Of a stretch of 64,000 bases of DNA, positions 7,975-18,000 are shown one piece after another. Numbering within the stretch: the first letter of the stretch is position 1; each line of letters starts with the position of its first letter. The notes under the pieces were generated by a model that saw nothing but the letters and a program-made list of their open reading frames with translations, had not been told where the DNA came from and did not search any database. Both the position numbers and the translations under genes were made by a program. The DNA comes from DATLSM01 sp035534175 (GTDB lineage: Bacteria; Actinomycetota; Thermoleophilia; Solirubrobacterales; 70-9): positions 1 through 64,000 of the forward strand of contig DATLSM010000097.1 of assembly GCA_035534175.1 (NCBI GenBank), written 5' to 3'.

Positions 7975-10803
7975 TTAGCGCACCACCCTGGTGCGGCTCA
8001 AATGCCGCTTGTGCCTCAGGCCACAGGGCGTCTGCAGCACGGGGTTTTGGTCGGCTCTCATCCCGTTCTGGCCACCGATCTTCTCCACGACGCGCTTGGA
8101 CGACTTGCAGAGGTTTTGACTGTTTTCCAAGAGGCCCTTGGGACCACCGTCAAGAGTCAAGGTGAATTTGGTGACGGGTGCGTCCGGAACGGTTTCAAAG
8201 GTGGTGCGCAGGCCTCCGTGAACGGTGTCGAGGCGCCCAGCCAGGGCGATATCGATCTGGCCGTTGAGAGCGGCGACGACGTCGGGCAGGCCGCTCTTGT
8301 TTTCCGGCGCCGAGCGCAGGTACACGGGGCCTTCGAGTGGCTTTTCGAGCAATGGCGTTACGGCACGAGCGAAGCCGATTCGCGATCCCGACGGACACCT
8401 TTCACCCGGGGTCGATCCCTGCGCGAATTGAACCCGCGTGCAGGGATCGCGGAGGTGCGCATTGTCGACCAGCTCGGTTGGAGGAAGGGTGACCGCGGTC
8501 GAGGCAATGTCGGCTTCCCCGGGCTTGGCCGTGAGCAAGGCATGGATGGCAGGGTTCTGGGCCCGCTTGGTACCGCCCGTGAAACTCAGGGCGAGCTTGG
8601 GGGCGAAGGAGAGGGAGGCGCAGTTCGCGACTTGGAAGTGTTCGCTCAGGCTTGCGACGGCGCCCTGGTCACCGGTCAGACTGGCATTGACGGTGAAGGG
8701 GTCGCAGTTGGTCGGATTGATTGCGAAATTCGGTCGATCGAGGTTAATGCGTACCGAGCGCAGGCGCAGTGGGATCCCTTCGAGTATGTAGGGCAGGGGG
8801 TCGGAGACGGCGGTGATGTGGGCGTCGGTGGGATCAATGTGAAGGGCAACCCTGACGACCACGTTGCCGAGGTCATACGGACCCGAGACCGCGGGAGTGA
8901 CCACGGCGAGTGAGAGCGGAGCGCCCTTGTAGGGTCCGGCTAGGTAGACCTTGCCAGGTACGTAGAGGGGATGGGTGCCGGCGCCAGAGCCGGTGACGGC
9001 GGTACCGATCTGGGAGGCAACAGGACAGCTGGGGTTTTCGAGCTCGGCAAGGCCAGAGTAGCCGGTTGCGGCATGGGCGAGTGCCGCGTCTGAGCAATAG
9101 GGGATCCCGGCGAGGGTGGCCGAGAAGCCCGGCGGCGTATTCACCGTGAGGCCGGTGAGGTTCTGGTCGCCGTCGGGGCGGATCAGTTCGAGGGAGAAGG
9201 GGGCGTGGCCGCCGGGGGTGTGGTTCGCCGAGCCGGCCTGGAAGTGTGGTTCGAACGGCCGGTGTTCGCCCGGGCAGGGCGCTCCATAGGGGCCGGAGGT
9301 GAGCGTGAAGTACTGGGTCGAGGTCTCGGGCCCGAGGCTCGAATCCCACGGCGTGAAGGTGCTCGTGACCGGGTAGGTGCCGCAGCGGGTCGGCGTCGCG
9401 AGCAGGCCGCGTTCGGAGCCGAATATATGCAGGTTGAATGCGGTGAGCGGGCTCTGGGGCAGTTCGTCGAAGCTGATCTTAAGCTGCCCTGTTTTCGGGT
9501 CGGGGGTGACGGTACCGGCGAGCTTGATATGGGTCGCAAAGCCGTCGGCGACTAGGAAGATGCGGTAGCGGTTGCCGGGCAACGGTTCGCCGAGGTAGAC
9601 GAATCCGGGCAGCGGGCCCGGCAGCGCAGAGCTGTCGATGGTGAGGCTGCCGACCTTAGAGAACTCGGGGCAGTTGGCCGCTTGCGTCGTGCCGAAGTTT
9701 GCCGCGGCATCCGAGCAGGCGGTCTTGCCATCGGCGGCGTTGGGGTTGATCGAGAAGCCTTCAGGGAGGGTGACTTCGGCACCGCGCAGCTCGGTGGGCG
9801 AGGGGATGGTCGGGCTCAGCTCTTGGGGGACGTTCAGGTTGACCTCAATGCCCGAGGCCGAGTCGGTCTCCGCGGTGGTCGGCTGCGCGTAGAGGCTCGG
9901 GTTGAAAGCGAGCTGGGAGCAGCCGGTCATCTGCGGCCAGACGTCCGCCGCGTGCGTCACCCCGCCGTCGTAGGAGAGGACTTCGAAAGTCGAGGAGCGC
10001 CCCGAGTCGCAGTTGGTCGGGTCCTGGAGGAATGGTGTGGGCGGGCTGTGGGAGGCGGCGGGCGGAATCGGCTGGATGCAGGGCCGGACTATCGTGTTGG
10101 GGTCGGTGATGCTGCTTTCCGCTCCGCTCGCGTTGCAGAGCGTGTCGTTGTAGGCGGTTTCGCCTTTCCCTTGGGGGTTTTGTGCGGGGTTCAGGCGCAG
10201 CCGGTCGTGGATCGGGTCGGCCGGCACCCCCCAGATGTCCTCCTGGTAGGTCTGCAGCGGGAAAGAGCCGTGGTAGATCGAGACGGCGGTCGCATCGAGC
10301 CCGTAGTCGCTGCCGGTGCGGGCAGAGAGGATCGTGAACTGAGGGGTGCCGAGGAAGTAGATCTTGAAGCCGAGCAGGCCGGCGACGTCGGGCGGAGGAA
10401 TGAGGTTGTAGAGGGCGGAGTTGAAGGAGACTCCGTTGGTCGCGAAAATGTTGACGATCCCGACCTGTGAGTCGATCGGGCATTCGTTTGCCGAGAACTG
10501 GGCGACCGTGCACTGGGGCGTCGCGTGCGGGTTGCCGATGAAGCCGGCGGGGAAGTGCACGGTCGCGTCTTTCACGTCCTCGCAGTTACAGGCGCTCTGG
10601 CTGTGCTGGAGCACCCGGTTTTCGACTTCGAAGTAGATCTCCACGTCGGGGTGGCCACCGGCCTGCACGTTCCCCGGTGTGGCAGCGTAGGCGGCGATCG
10701 GCGTTTCGGCCTGCGCAGGGACGGCGAGCAGCGCGAGGGCGGCAGCCGCAAGCGTCGGCGAGACGGCGAGCCTGAGCGCAACCATGAAGCGTCGCGAGCT
10801 CAT
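7975..10803 (-). CDS. Large secreted protein of unknown function, partner type (first paralogue)
   Basis: 942 residues from ATG 10803. This start has GGAGAGG 6 bases upstream and is followed directly by a signal peptide ending VPAQA (residue about 32); the open frame upstream to 11010 is the antisense of the previous gene's basic tail and is not used. The stop of the previous gene and this ATG form an ATGA overlap, so translation is probably coupled. The mature protein begins near AGGHPD and contains repeated beta-sandwich-like segments with pieces FPAGFIGNP, LPEGFSINPNAADG, VYLGEPLPGNRYRIF, LLATPTRCGTYP and ISFDELPQ, each with Cys pairs. Charged C terminus. No catalytic motif is visible. Collinear paralogue of the partial gene at the left edge, but lacking its DUF5666-like insert. 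Export is well supported; the role is not known. Confidence 0.92.
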   Translation of the reverse strand: MSSRRFMVALRLAVSPTLAAAALALLAVPAQAETPIAAYAATPGNVQAGGHPDVEIYFEVENRVLQHSQSACNCEDVKDATVHFPAGFIGNPHATPQCTVAQFSANECPIDSQVGIVNIFATNGVSFNSALYNLIPPPDVAGLLGFKIYFLGTPQFTILSARTGSDYGLDATAVSIYHGSFPLQTYQEDIWGVPADPIHDRLRLNPAQNPQGKGETAYNDTLCNASGAESSITDPNTIVRPCIQPIPPAASHSPPTPFLQDPTNCDSGRSSTFEVLSYDGGVTHAADVWPQMTGCSQLAFNPSLYAQPTTAETDSASGIEVNLNVPQELSPTIPSPTELRGAEVTLPEGFSINPNAADGKTACSDAAANFGTTQAANCPEFSKVGSLTIDSSALPGPLPGFVYLGEPLPGNRYRIFLVADGFATHIKLAGTVTPDPKTGQLKISFDELPQSPLTAFNLHIFGSERGLLATPTRCGTYPVTSTFTPWDSSLGPETSTQYFTLTSGPYGAPCPGEHRPFEPHFQAGSANHTPGGHAPFSLELIRPDGDQNLTGLTVNTPPGFSATLAGIPYCSDAALAHAATGYSGLAELENPSCPVASQIGTAVTGSGAGTHPLYVPGKVYLAGPYKGAPLSLAVVTPAVSGPYDLGNVVVRVALHIDPTDAHITAVSDPLPYILEGIPLRLRSVRINLDRPNFAINPTNCDPFTVNASLTGDQGAVASLSEHFQVANCASLSFAPKLALSFTGGTKRAQNPAIHALLTAKPGEADIASTAVTLPPTELVDNAHLRDPCTRVQFAQGSTPGERCPSGSRIGFARAVTPLLEKPLEGPVYLRSAPENKSGLPDVVAALNGQIDIALAGRLDTVHGGLRTTFETVPDAPVTKFTLTLDGGPKGLLENSQNLCKSSKRVVEKIGGQNGMRADQNPVLQTPCGLRHKRHLSRTRVVR

Positions 10804-13800
10804 CGTGAGCCTCTCCGGTTGCGGTGCGCGGCTCGATGCCTTTGTGAACGACCGTGGCGGACCCTCCTGTGCTGCCTCTTCCTGCGCCGGTGGCCTATGT
10901 GGTGCGAAGCGGAGTTGGCGTTGCCGCCTGAAAGGTTGGCGCCGGATTCGTTCTGCATCGCCGATGGCGGCAGGCTGCCGGGGCCGTGGCACTCGTCGGC
11001 GGCTTCGCACGGCGGCGGCGGCGGCGGCGCCGGGAAGCCCCCACCGGCACGGGCGTCGTAGAACTTGAGGAAGAGGCCGTTGTGGTCCTGGCTGGACAGA
11101 GTGTCGTAGCTGGAGAAGTAGACGTCGCGGCCGTCGGCGCTCACGCCGTCGAGCCCGGGCGGGGCCAGCAGGGTGGAGAACCCGCCAACCGAGACGCGAG
11201 TCTCGCCCGTGCCCGTGGTGATTAGCTGCGGCCGGCCGTCGACGTACTCGTACACGTCCTGTGCTTCGTTCGTGTCAGCGTGGACCAGCGCGTCGTTGGT
11301 GGTGAAGAAGACGCGGCCGTCGTTCGTCATGAAGAGCCCATTCTGGCTGGCCCCGATGTTGGAGACGGGCGGCGCGCCGCTGGGGATGCAGGAGGCGCAG
11401 GTGATCCGGCCCGAAGATGGGTCGTAGAGGTACATCTCGAGGTGGCCGGCGTTGTCGTACTGGGTGACCTGGCTGGCCGTAGCGAAAGCCATGTGGCTGT
11501 CATCAGGCGCGACTTGCATCCTGGCTATCGGGGTCGAGCTGCAGTGGATGCTGCCGAACCCTTCCAGGGATGGCGCGATACAGAAATCCTTGGGTTCCAA
11601 TGCGGCGACGAACTGGACCTTTCCGGTGGCGGCGCGGAAAACGTAGAGGTTCTCTTTGTTCGGGATCCCGTGCGAGCCGTCCAGCTGCTCGGGCGAGAAG
11701 AAGTAGATGTCGCCGTTCTGGGAGGCGATCGAGCTGTCCGCGCGGCAGTTGCCGCCCTGGTTGCCTTCCAGCTGGCAGTAGGAGAGGCTGGACCAGGTGA
11801 CGATGTCGCAGTTTTTCGTCATGGTTTGGTTGGGTGTCGTGAAGCTCGCTTTGCAGGCGTCGCTCTGGCCGGGTTCGCCGGGGTTGCCTTCGTTGTTGCC
11901 CTTGGAGATCAGGGTGAGCGGTTTGCCTTCCTTTTCACCGGCTTCAGACCACATGTAGAGGTCGACGCTGGCGTCGTGGTCTTCGCCGGTGAGCTGTTCG
12001 GGCGAGGTGAAGTAGACCTTCGAAGCGTCGGCGGTCATGCCGACGTACTGGACCGCGTGCCCTTGGGAGACGTCATAGGTGAGGGCGTCGTCGACGCGCA
12101 TGTATAGGTGAAGCGGATAGGTCGGGCAGTGAAGCTTGCCACCGAAGGTGTCGCCGCAGGGCGGGACGGAGCAGTTGACGAGCCCGCAGGGCCCGACGGC
12201 CCCCGAACCGATGAGGACGTGCGAGCCGTCGCTGGAGACGCCGGGGATCTGAAGCGGGTCGCCTGCGTGGTCACCGGGCTCGCTCGGTATAGCGTCGCCG
12301 GAGGGGGTCATCGAGGCGACCGCGACAGTGCCGGCCGCGGTGTTGTTGTCGTAGACGGAGCCGGGGGGGTTGAGGTTGCCGCCGGGCGTGAAGAGGTTCC
12401 ACTCGGTGGAGAAGACGAAGTGGCTGAGGTCGGAGGAAGCGCTGACTTCGCCCGGGCAGTTGTTTTCAACGATGCTTCCGACGAAGCCGCCGGTCGAGCT
12501 AACATCGGGGCAGTCGAGAGAATGAACCCCGCCCGGGCTCACGCCGCCTTCGAGAGCCGTGGGGTTCAGACCCGTCGGAACGGCACCGAGGTTGCTCGGC
12601 CAGCGGTCGAGGTAGCGGCCATCGGCGCTCCAGACGTAGGGCGCGTTCGAGGAGATCGGGGTGGGGTTACGGCTGTGACCTTCCTGGCTACCGTCGTTCC
12701 AGTCGAGAAATTTGTTCATGCCAGGGTCGGTGAGCGTGTTGTTCTGAATGTCATCGGGGCCGTTAGTACTGGTCTGCGCCGTAGAGTTACCGAGGAACTG
12801 CGCGCCGCCCTGGCCGAAGAGGCCCTGCTCGGGACCGCCGTCGATCGCCGCCTGATTGGCGGGCAGGCCGACGTATCGCGTCAACCAGCCCGTGTCGGTG
12901 CGCGTGGCGACGTAAAGATCGCCGGAGCCGTCGATCGGGCTGCCCCCGGAACCGGGGATGATCGAGAACAGCCCGGTGAAGGCAAGCCGCGAGGGCGCGG
13001 TGGCCTGGCCGGTGTTGGGTCCGCCGGAATAGAGCTGGGTGCCGTTGGCGTCGCCGGGGGAGACGAGCTCGTAGGCACGGCAGTCGGGAAGGAAGTTGGT
13101 TTTGGTCTGCTGGCGAACGTTTTCGTTCGGGCAACTGGGCGGGTAGAAGTTGAATGTCTGTTCTTCGGAGGTGGTTGTGCCGCCTTCTTCTTGACCTTCG
13201 ACCTTGTTTTCCGCGACGAGCCGGAAGTGGTAGACGACGTGCGGGATCAGTTCGGTGAGCTGGATCTTGATTTCCTGGTCGGCGTTGCCCGCGGCGATCG
13301 TGCCACTCACCTTCTGGCCGAAGGCGGAAGACGATCCATATTCGAAGCTGTATCTGGTGGGGAGACCGTTGGGATTAACCTGGGCGATCAGTTCGGCGGA
13401 GGTGGCCGTGACGTTTTCTGAGAGGAGGCCATCGATTGCGGGTGGCGCGGTGGTGGTGAAGGTTTCATCGCCGCCGTAGGCGGTCGCCCCGGACGTGTTG
13501 GTCGCCACGAGGCGGTAGTGCTCGTGGGTGCCCGGCGAGAGGCCTGAGACCACGGCCTGGACGTCGGTTGGGCTCGAGCTCGGGTAGTTCGGCGGGATCG
13601 CCGGCGAGCAGGGCACGGTGTAGCCGTAGGTCTTGTCGTAGCCGTATTCGAAGTGGCACTCGGTGATTTCGCCGCGGCCCGCCGGTTCTATGTGGCCGGT
13701 GAGCGTGACGCTGGAGCTCGTCAGGTTGGTCGGCGGTTCGGTGGTGACGATCGGCCGCACGTCTCTGAAGACGGCGATGTCGTTCTGGTTCGGTTCGCTG

Positions 13801-15080
13801 CTGCTTGCGTTGACCACGAAGACCGTGCCAGTGGAGCCGTCGACCGCGACACCCTTGAGGAAGTTCGGGTTATTGGCGCGTTCTATGTTGACTTCCTTGG
13901 CCGGGGTGAGGTGGCCTTCGCCGAACCAGTCGACTGGTTCGCAGGCGTTGCTGATCGGTTCGCAGTCGGAGCTGTAGTGGTCGATGCGGGCTGGGTGGAG
14001 TTCCGTGCCTTCCTGTATGTATGGGCTAGTGGCCTGGTAGAGCTGTTCGTTGGACGGATCGAAGGCGAAGCCTACGGTCGGGCTGTCGGTGGTCACCTGG
14101 TACTGTTCGCCTTCTCCGAGGGTCCCCGGCTTGGGGATTATCTCGAAAATCGCATTGTGGCCACTGAAGTATTCGCTGAATGGCGTCTCAGTAAAGAACA
14201 GTTCACCCAACGGATTGACCTTCAGCCACGGCAGCCCCTCCTGGAAGGTATCGACGATCCACTGGCCACTCTGCGTGTACTCCCGCACGTTGTAGCCGTA
14301 GCGCAGCCCTCCCACGTAAAGCGTCCCGTTTCCATGGCAGGTGCCGGTCCGTGGCGCGGTGGGCGAGGCGCAGTTGCCGCCCACGGCGAGGCTGAAGATC
14401 GGGCCGAATTTCGGCAGGCGCGGGTCGTCGGAGCCGTCCTTCTGCCCCGCGACGCCCCATCCGCTGATCACTTCCCCGGAGGAGTTGAACTTGGTGACGA
14501 CGTTGTCGGCGGTGTCGGCGACGTAGATGTCGCCTTCGCCAAAGGGGAAGTTGTCGATCGCGAGGTAGGTCGGGGTGCTCAACCCGCCGGGGCTTTCGCT
14601 CGAGACGCCGGACTCGCACTGATCGCTGGGGTGACCCGGTGCCGGGCAGACGTTCGCTTCGGAGCTTCGCCCCGCGGTTTCGACCGCAGTTTTGTTGACT
14701 TCCTTACCGAACATGAAGAGGAAGTTGCCGCTGGAGTCGAACTTCTCGACGCGGTGGTTGCCGGGATCCGTCACGTAGATATCGTGGCTGGCCTGGTCGA
14801 CGGCGACGTCGGTCGGTTCGGAGATCGGGTAGGGATCGGGCGGGTTGGAGGTTTTGCTGCCGAACGTGGTGCTGAAGGCGTGGCTTACGTTGGCGGAGGC
14901 AGGGGCGGCAACGAGGGCCAGCGAGGCGGCGGCAGCGACGGCGGCAACGAGCACAGCCGAGAGGCGGCGTCGACCATGCGGCTGCGTACCGCCAAGCCCG
15001 GCGGCTGAAAGCCAGTGCAACGCCCCTGGCCTAAGCGCTCTTCTCATTGGTCGCTCTCTGCCGTCCCAAGGTTTAGCCAT
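10800..15080 (-). CDS. Giant secreted NHL/Fn3-like beta-propeller protein
   Basis: 1426 residues from ATG 15080, which has GGAG 8 bases upstream and overlaps the previous gene by 8 bases. Order: basic n-region and signal peptide ending AAPASA (about residue 63); NHL propeller (about 70-435; pieces PTDVAVDQASHDIYVTDPGN and HRVEKFDSSGNF); two Fn3-like units (about 437-640); CPNENVRQQT...DCRAYELVSP (about 645-675); a second, uninterrupted propeller (about 675-1330; pieces YFTSPEQL, YFFSPEQLDGSHG, RVFFTTNDALV); a CEAADECHGPG linker; and a strongly basic tail (GHRRRKRQHRRV). NHL propellers usually bind ligands or assemble; no active site is visible. Overlaps the next gene by ATGA. It is the simpler version of the architecture seen at 2872-7941. 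Confidence 0.93.
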   Translation of the reverse strand: MAKPWDGRERPMRRALRPGALHWLSAAGLGGTQPHGRRRLSAVLVAAVAAAASLALVAAPASANVSHAFSTTFGSKTSNPPDPYPISEPTDVAVDQASHDIYVTDPGNHRVEKFDSSGNFLFMFGKEVNKTAVETAGRSSEANVCPAPGHPSDQCESGVSSESPGGLSTPTYLAIDNFPFGEGDIYVADTADNVVTKFNSSGEVISGWGVAGQKDGSDDPRLPKFGPIFSLAVGGNCASPTAPRTGTCHGNGTLYVGGLRYGYNVREYTQSGQWIVDTFQEGLPWLKVNPLGELFFTETPFSEYFSGHNAIFEIIPKPGTLGEGEQYQVTTDSPTVGFAFDPSNEQLYQATSPYIQEGTELHPARIDHYSSDCEPISNACEPVDWFGEGHLTPAKEVNIERANNPNFLKGVAVDGSTGTVFVVNASSSEPNQNDIAVFRDVRPIVTTEPPTNLTSSSVTLTGHIEPAGRGEITECHFEYGYDKTYGYTVPCSPAIPPNYPSSSPTDVQAVVSGLSPGTHEHYRLVATNTSGATAYGGDETFTTTAPPAIDGLLSENVTATSAELIAQVNPNGLPTRYSFEYGSSSAFGQKVSGTIAAGNADQEIKIQLTELIPHVVYHFRLVAENKVEGQEEGGTTTSEEQTFNFYPPSCPNENVRQQTKTNFLPDCRAYELVSPGDANGTQLYSGGPNTGQATAPSRLAFTGLFSIIPGSGGSPIDGSGDLYVATRTDTGWLTRYVGLPANQAAIDGGPEQGLFGQGGAQFLGNSTAQTSTNGPDDIQNNTLTDPGMNKFLDWNDGSQEGHSRNPTPISSNAPYVWSADGRYLDRWPSNLGAVPTGLNPTALEGGVSPGGVHSLDCPDVSSTGGFVGSIVENNCPGEVSASSDLSHFVFSTEWNLFTPGGNLNPPGSVYDNNTAAGTVAVASMTPSGDAIPSEPGDHAGDPLQIPGVSSDGSHVLIGSGAVGPCGLVNCSVPPCGDTFGGKLHCPTYPLHLYMRVDDALTYDVSQGHAVQYVGMTADASKVYFTSPEQLTGEDHDASVDLYMWSEAGEKEGKPLTLISKGNNEGNPGEPGQSDACKASFTTPNQTMTKNCDIVTWSSLSYCQLEGNQGGNCRADSSIASQNGDIYFFSPEQLDGSHGIPNKENLYVFRAATGKVQFVAALEPKDFCIAPSLEGFGSIHCSSTPIARMQVAPDDSHMAFATASQVTQYDNAGHLEMYLYDPSSGRITCASCIPSGAPPVSNIGASQNGLFMTNDGRVFFTTNDALVHADTNEAQDVYEYVDGRPQLITTGTGETRVSVGGFSTLLAPPGLDGVSADGRDVYFSSYDTLSSQDHNGLFLKFYDARAGGGFPAPPPPPPCEAADECHGPGSLPPSAMQNESGANLSGGNANSASHHIGHRRRKRQHRRVRHGRSQRHRAAHRNRRGSR

Positions 15081-18000
15081 GTTTGTGGCTCCGCTTGTGG
15101 TGTCTGTGCCTCCGTACGTGATGTCGCTTCCTCACGCACTTGCCGTGTCGCCTGACGAAGCCCTTCTTGCATGCGGGCGGATGGCGTTTTGGGGGCGGCG
15201 GCGGGGTGGGCGATGCGGTGGTGAAGGTCTGATCGGGCCCTTCCGCGGTGCCGATTTCGTTGCTGGCAACGACGCGATAGTGGTAAGTCTCAGCCGGGGC
15301 GAGGCCGGAGACGGTGCTGCTCGCCGGGTGGACGGAATCATCAGAGCCGATCGAACCGCTCTCGGCCGTACTGTTTCCGTAGGCAGCGGTGCGCCCGTAC
15401 TCGAAATGGTAGGTGGTGGGACGGAAGCCCGGCTTGATCTGTGCGCTCAGCGTCACCGCGGTCTGTGTTATGCCAGAAGCAGTGCTGTCCGCAACCGTGG
15501 GACGATCCGGGGTGGTGAAGGTCTGATCGGGCCCCGCGGTGGGGCCGTTGAGGTTGAATGCGAGGGTGCGGAAGTGATAGGTAGTGCCGGGTGTGAGTTC
15601 GGTGACTTCGGCGCTAACGGAATGGTCCGTGCTGTCTTCGCCGATCGATTCGCTGCTCGGTGTCTGTGAGCCGTAGCTGGTGTCGGTGCCGTACTGGAAG
15701 CGGTAGACGGTCGGCGAAAGGTTCGGGTTGATCTGGGCGCGCAGGACCGCTGTCGTCGGGGTGACGCTCATCGAGGACGTGCCATCGACGGCCGGCGCAA
15801 CGGCGGAAGTGGGGGTGAACGCGCGTACGCTCCCGTAGCGGGCCAGCCCTTCGCCGTCGGCCCGAGTCGCGATCAGGCGGTAGTGATAGGTGGCGAAGGG
15901 TGTGAGGTTGGTGAGAGCGGCGCTTACGTCGGTGGCGGCCGAGAGCGGCGCTTCGGGTGAGCAGGGGACGTCGACGGCGTAGGTCCAGCCATTGCCGTCG
16001 AACCTGGTTTCGGGCGTCACCGTGGCGCCGGACGGGATCAGGCCGGAGGAGTCGGCGCTGATCTGGGGAACGTTCAGATCTGCGAACTGGCCCGTGAATT
16101 CGATCACGAACGGACCGCGGAACACTTCCGTCACGTGGACGTTGCCAGCACCGATGGTGGAGAGTTCTTCGAGCCGGAACTGAATGGTATTTGAGGCATA
16201 GTATTGACGTGAGTATTCGATGGGTTTGGTGGTCTGACCCTCGAAGGTGAGGGTGAAGGTGCCTTCCTTGGTGTCCTTCGAGAATTCCAGGGTCTGGACC
16301 TCGTTGCGGACGGGGCCGTTGAGGTATTCGAAGTGGCAGTCGCTGATCTGCCCGGGGCCGGCCGGGTCGACGTGGCCGGTAATGGTCGCCGAGGTCGGGC
16401 CGAGGTTTGTGGCCGGGCCGGTCGTGACCTCGGGGAGCGGCATCGGCGAGAAGACGGCGACGTCGTTGTTGCCGCTGTCGGCGGCATAGAGAAGACCGTT
16501 GGAAGGCCGGCTGGCCAGCCCGGCTGACGCGCTCAGGTGGCCGGATCCGAAGCTGTCGGAAGGCCTGCAACCCGCGCCCGGGGGGATGCATTCCGCCCCG
16601 GCGAAGCGGTCGATGTGGGTGCCCTGGGAGACGAAGAGGTCGTTGGTGGCGTGATCGATGGTGAGGCCCGAGTTAACAAGTGCTATTCCATAGTTCGGTA
16701 CGTACATGCCATAGAATTGGTACTCCTCGGCCGTGGTGCTGGAGTAATAGACACCGTAGCTGTCGCCGCCGGCCGGTTGGGTCTCGTACCAGTTTTCGCC
16801 GGGGCCGATTTCGATCCCGGACCCACCGGGAGAGCTGAGATAGAGCCTGCTACCGTCGCCCCAGGTGCCATTGGTGGGGAACTGTTTCCTGGAGACCCCG
16901 TCCTGGCTGATCTCGGTCCAGTTGTGGGGTTCGCTGTCGGTGAGGACGTAGAGGTTGCCGAGTTCATCGACGGTGATGCCGCCGATCGTGCCTTCCTTCG
17001 CCGGGAATTCGATCGCGCCGCCGCTGCCCCAGCTCGCGATCAGGTTGCCCGAGGAGTCGAACTTCTGGACGATCCGGTCGGCCCCGTCGGCGACGTAGAC
17101 GTCCCCGGAGGAAGGGCCCGTGGAGTTGTCGACCCTGATGAACTTGGGGTCGGAGAGCTGGCCGGGTGCGGTGCCGGCGGTCCCTGCCTGGCATCCGCTG
17201 GTGCAGATGTTGACGCCTTCGCCGCCGACGTCGGCGCCGAAGGCGCGGATGAAGCTGCCCGAGGAGGAGAACTGATCGACGCGATGGTTGCCGGTGTCGG
17301 CGACGTAGATGTCGCCGGTTTCGTCGTTAACCGCGACATCCATCGGTTCGTTCAGCTGACCGTCGCCCGAGCCCGCAGAGCCGAAGTAAGTGGAGAAGCG
17401 ATAGTGGCCGACCGTCGCGAAGGCAGGTGCCGCCTTGCTGTTCTGGCCTTCGGCATTGGCGGCAACGAGGCGGTAGCGGTATTCGGTGCCGGGGGTGAGG
17501 CCGGTCACGACGGCGCTGACATCGGTCGGGCTGGAGGACGGGCTGGGCGAGCAGGGGGCCTGCGTGGCACCGTTCCAGGGTTTGGATTCGCCGTTTTCGG
17601 CGTACTGATAGACGGTGAGGTATTCGAACCGGCATTCGGTTATCGGCCCGCCGCCTTCGCCGGTTGCGGGGTCGACGTGGCCGTTGAGCGTGGCGCCCGT
17701 CGTCGTCACTTCGGAGGCAGGGTTGATCGTGACGTCGGGCACGACGACCGGTTTGAGGATCTCGACGGCCGAGCCGTAGTAGGACGAGTAGAGATAACCG
17801 GTGGCCTGGTCGATCGCGACCACCTCGGAGCCCGCGAGCCACCCTTCCCCGAGTTCGGAATGGCTCGTGAGGGTAAGGAAGTTGCCGTTTTCGTCGAAGG
17901 TGTCGACAGAGTTGTAGGCCCAGTTGTTCACGAAGACATGGCCAGTCGAGTCTTCGGCCGCAACCTCGAGCGGCTCGCCGTCGTAGCCGAAGGTGCCTTC

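Noticed and set aside
10804..11010. N-terminal extension of the 7975 protein to 11010
   Set aside because: It is another reading of the previous gene's basic tail; ATG 10803 has a strong ribosome site and signal peptide.
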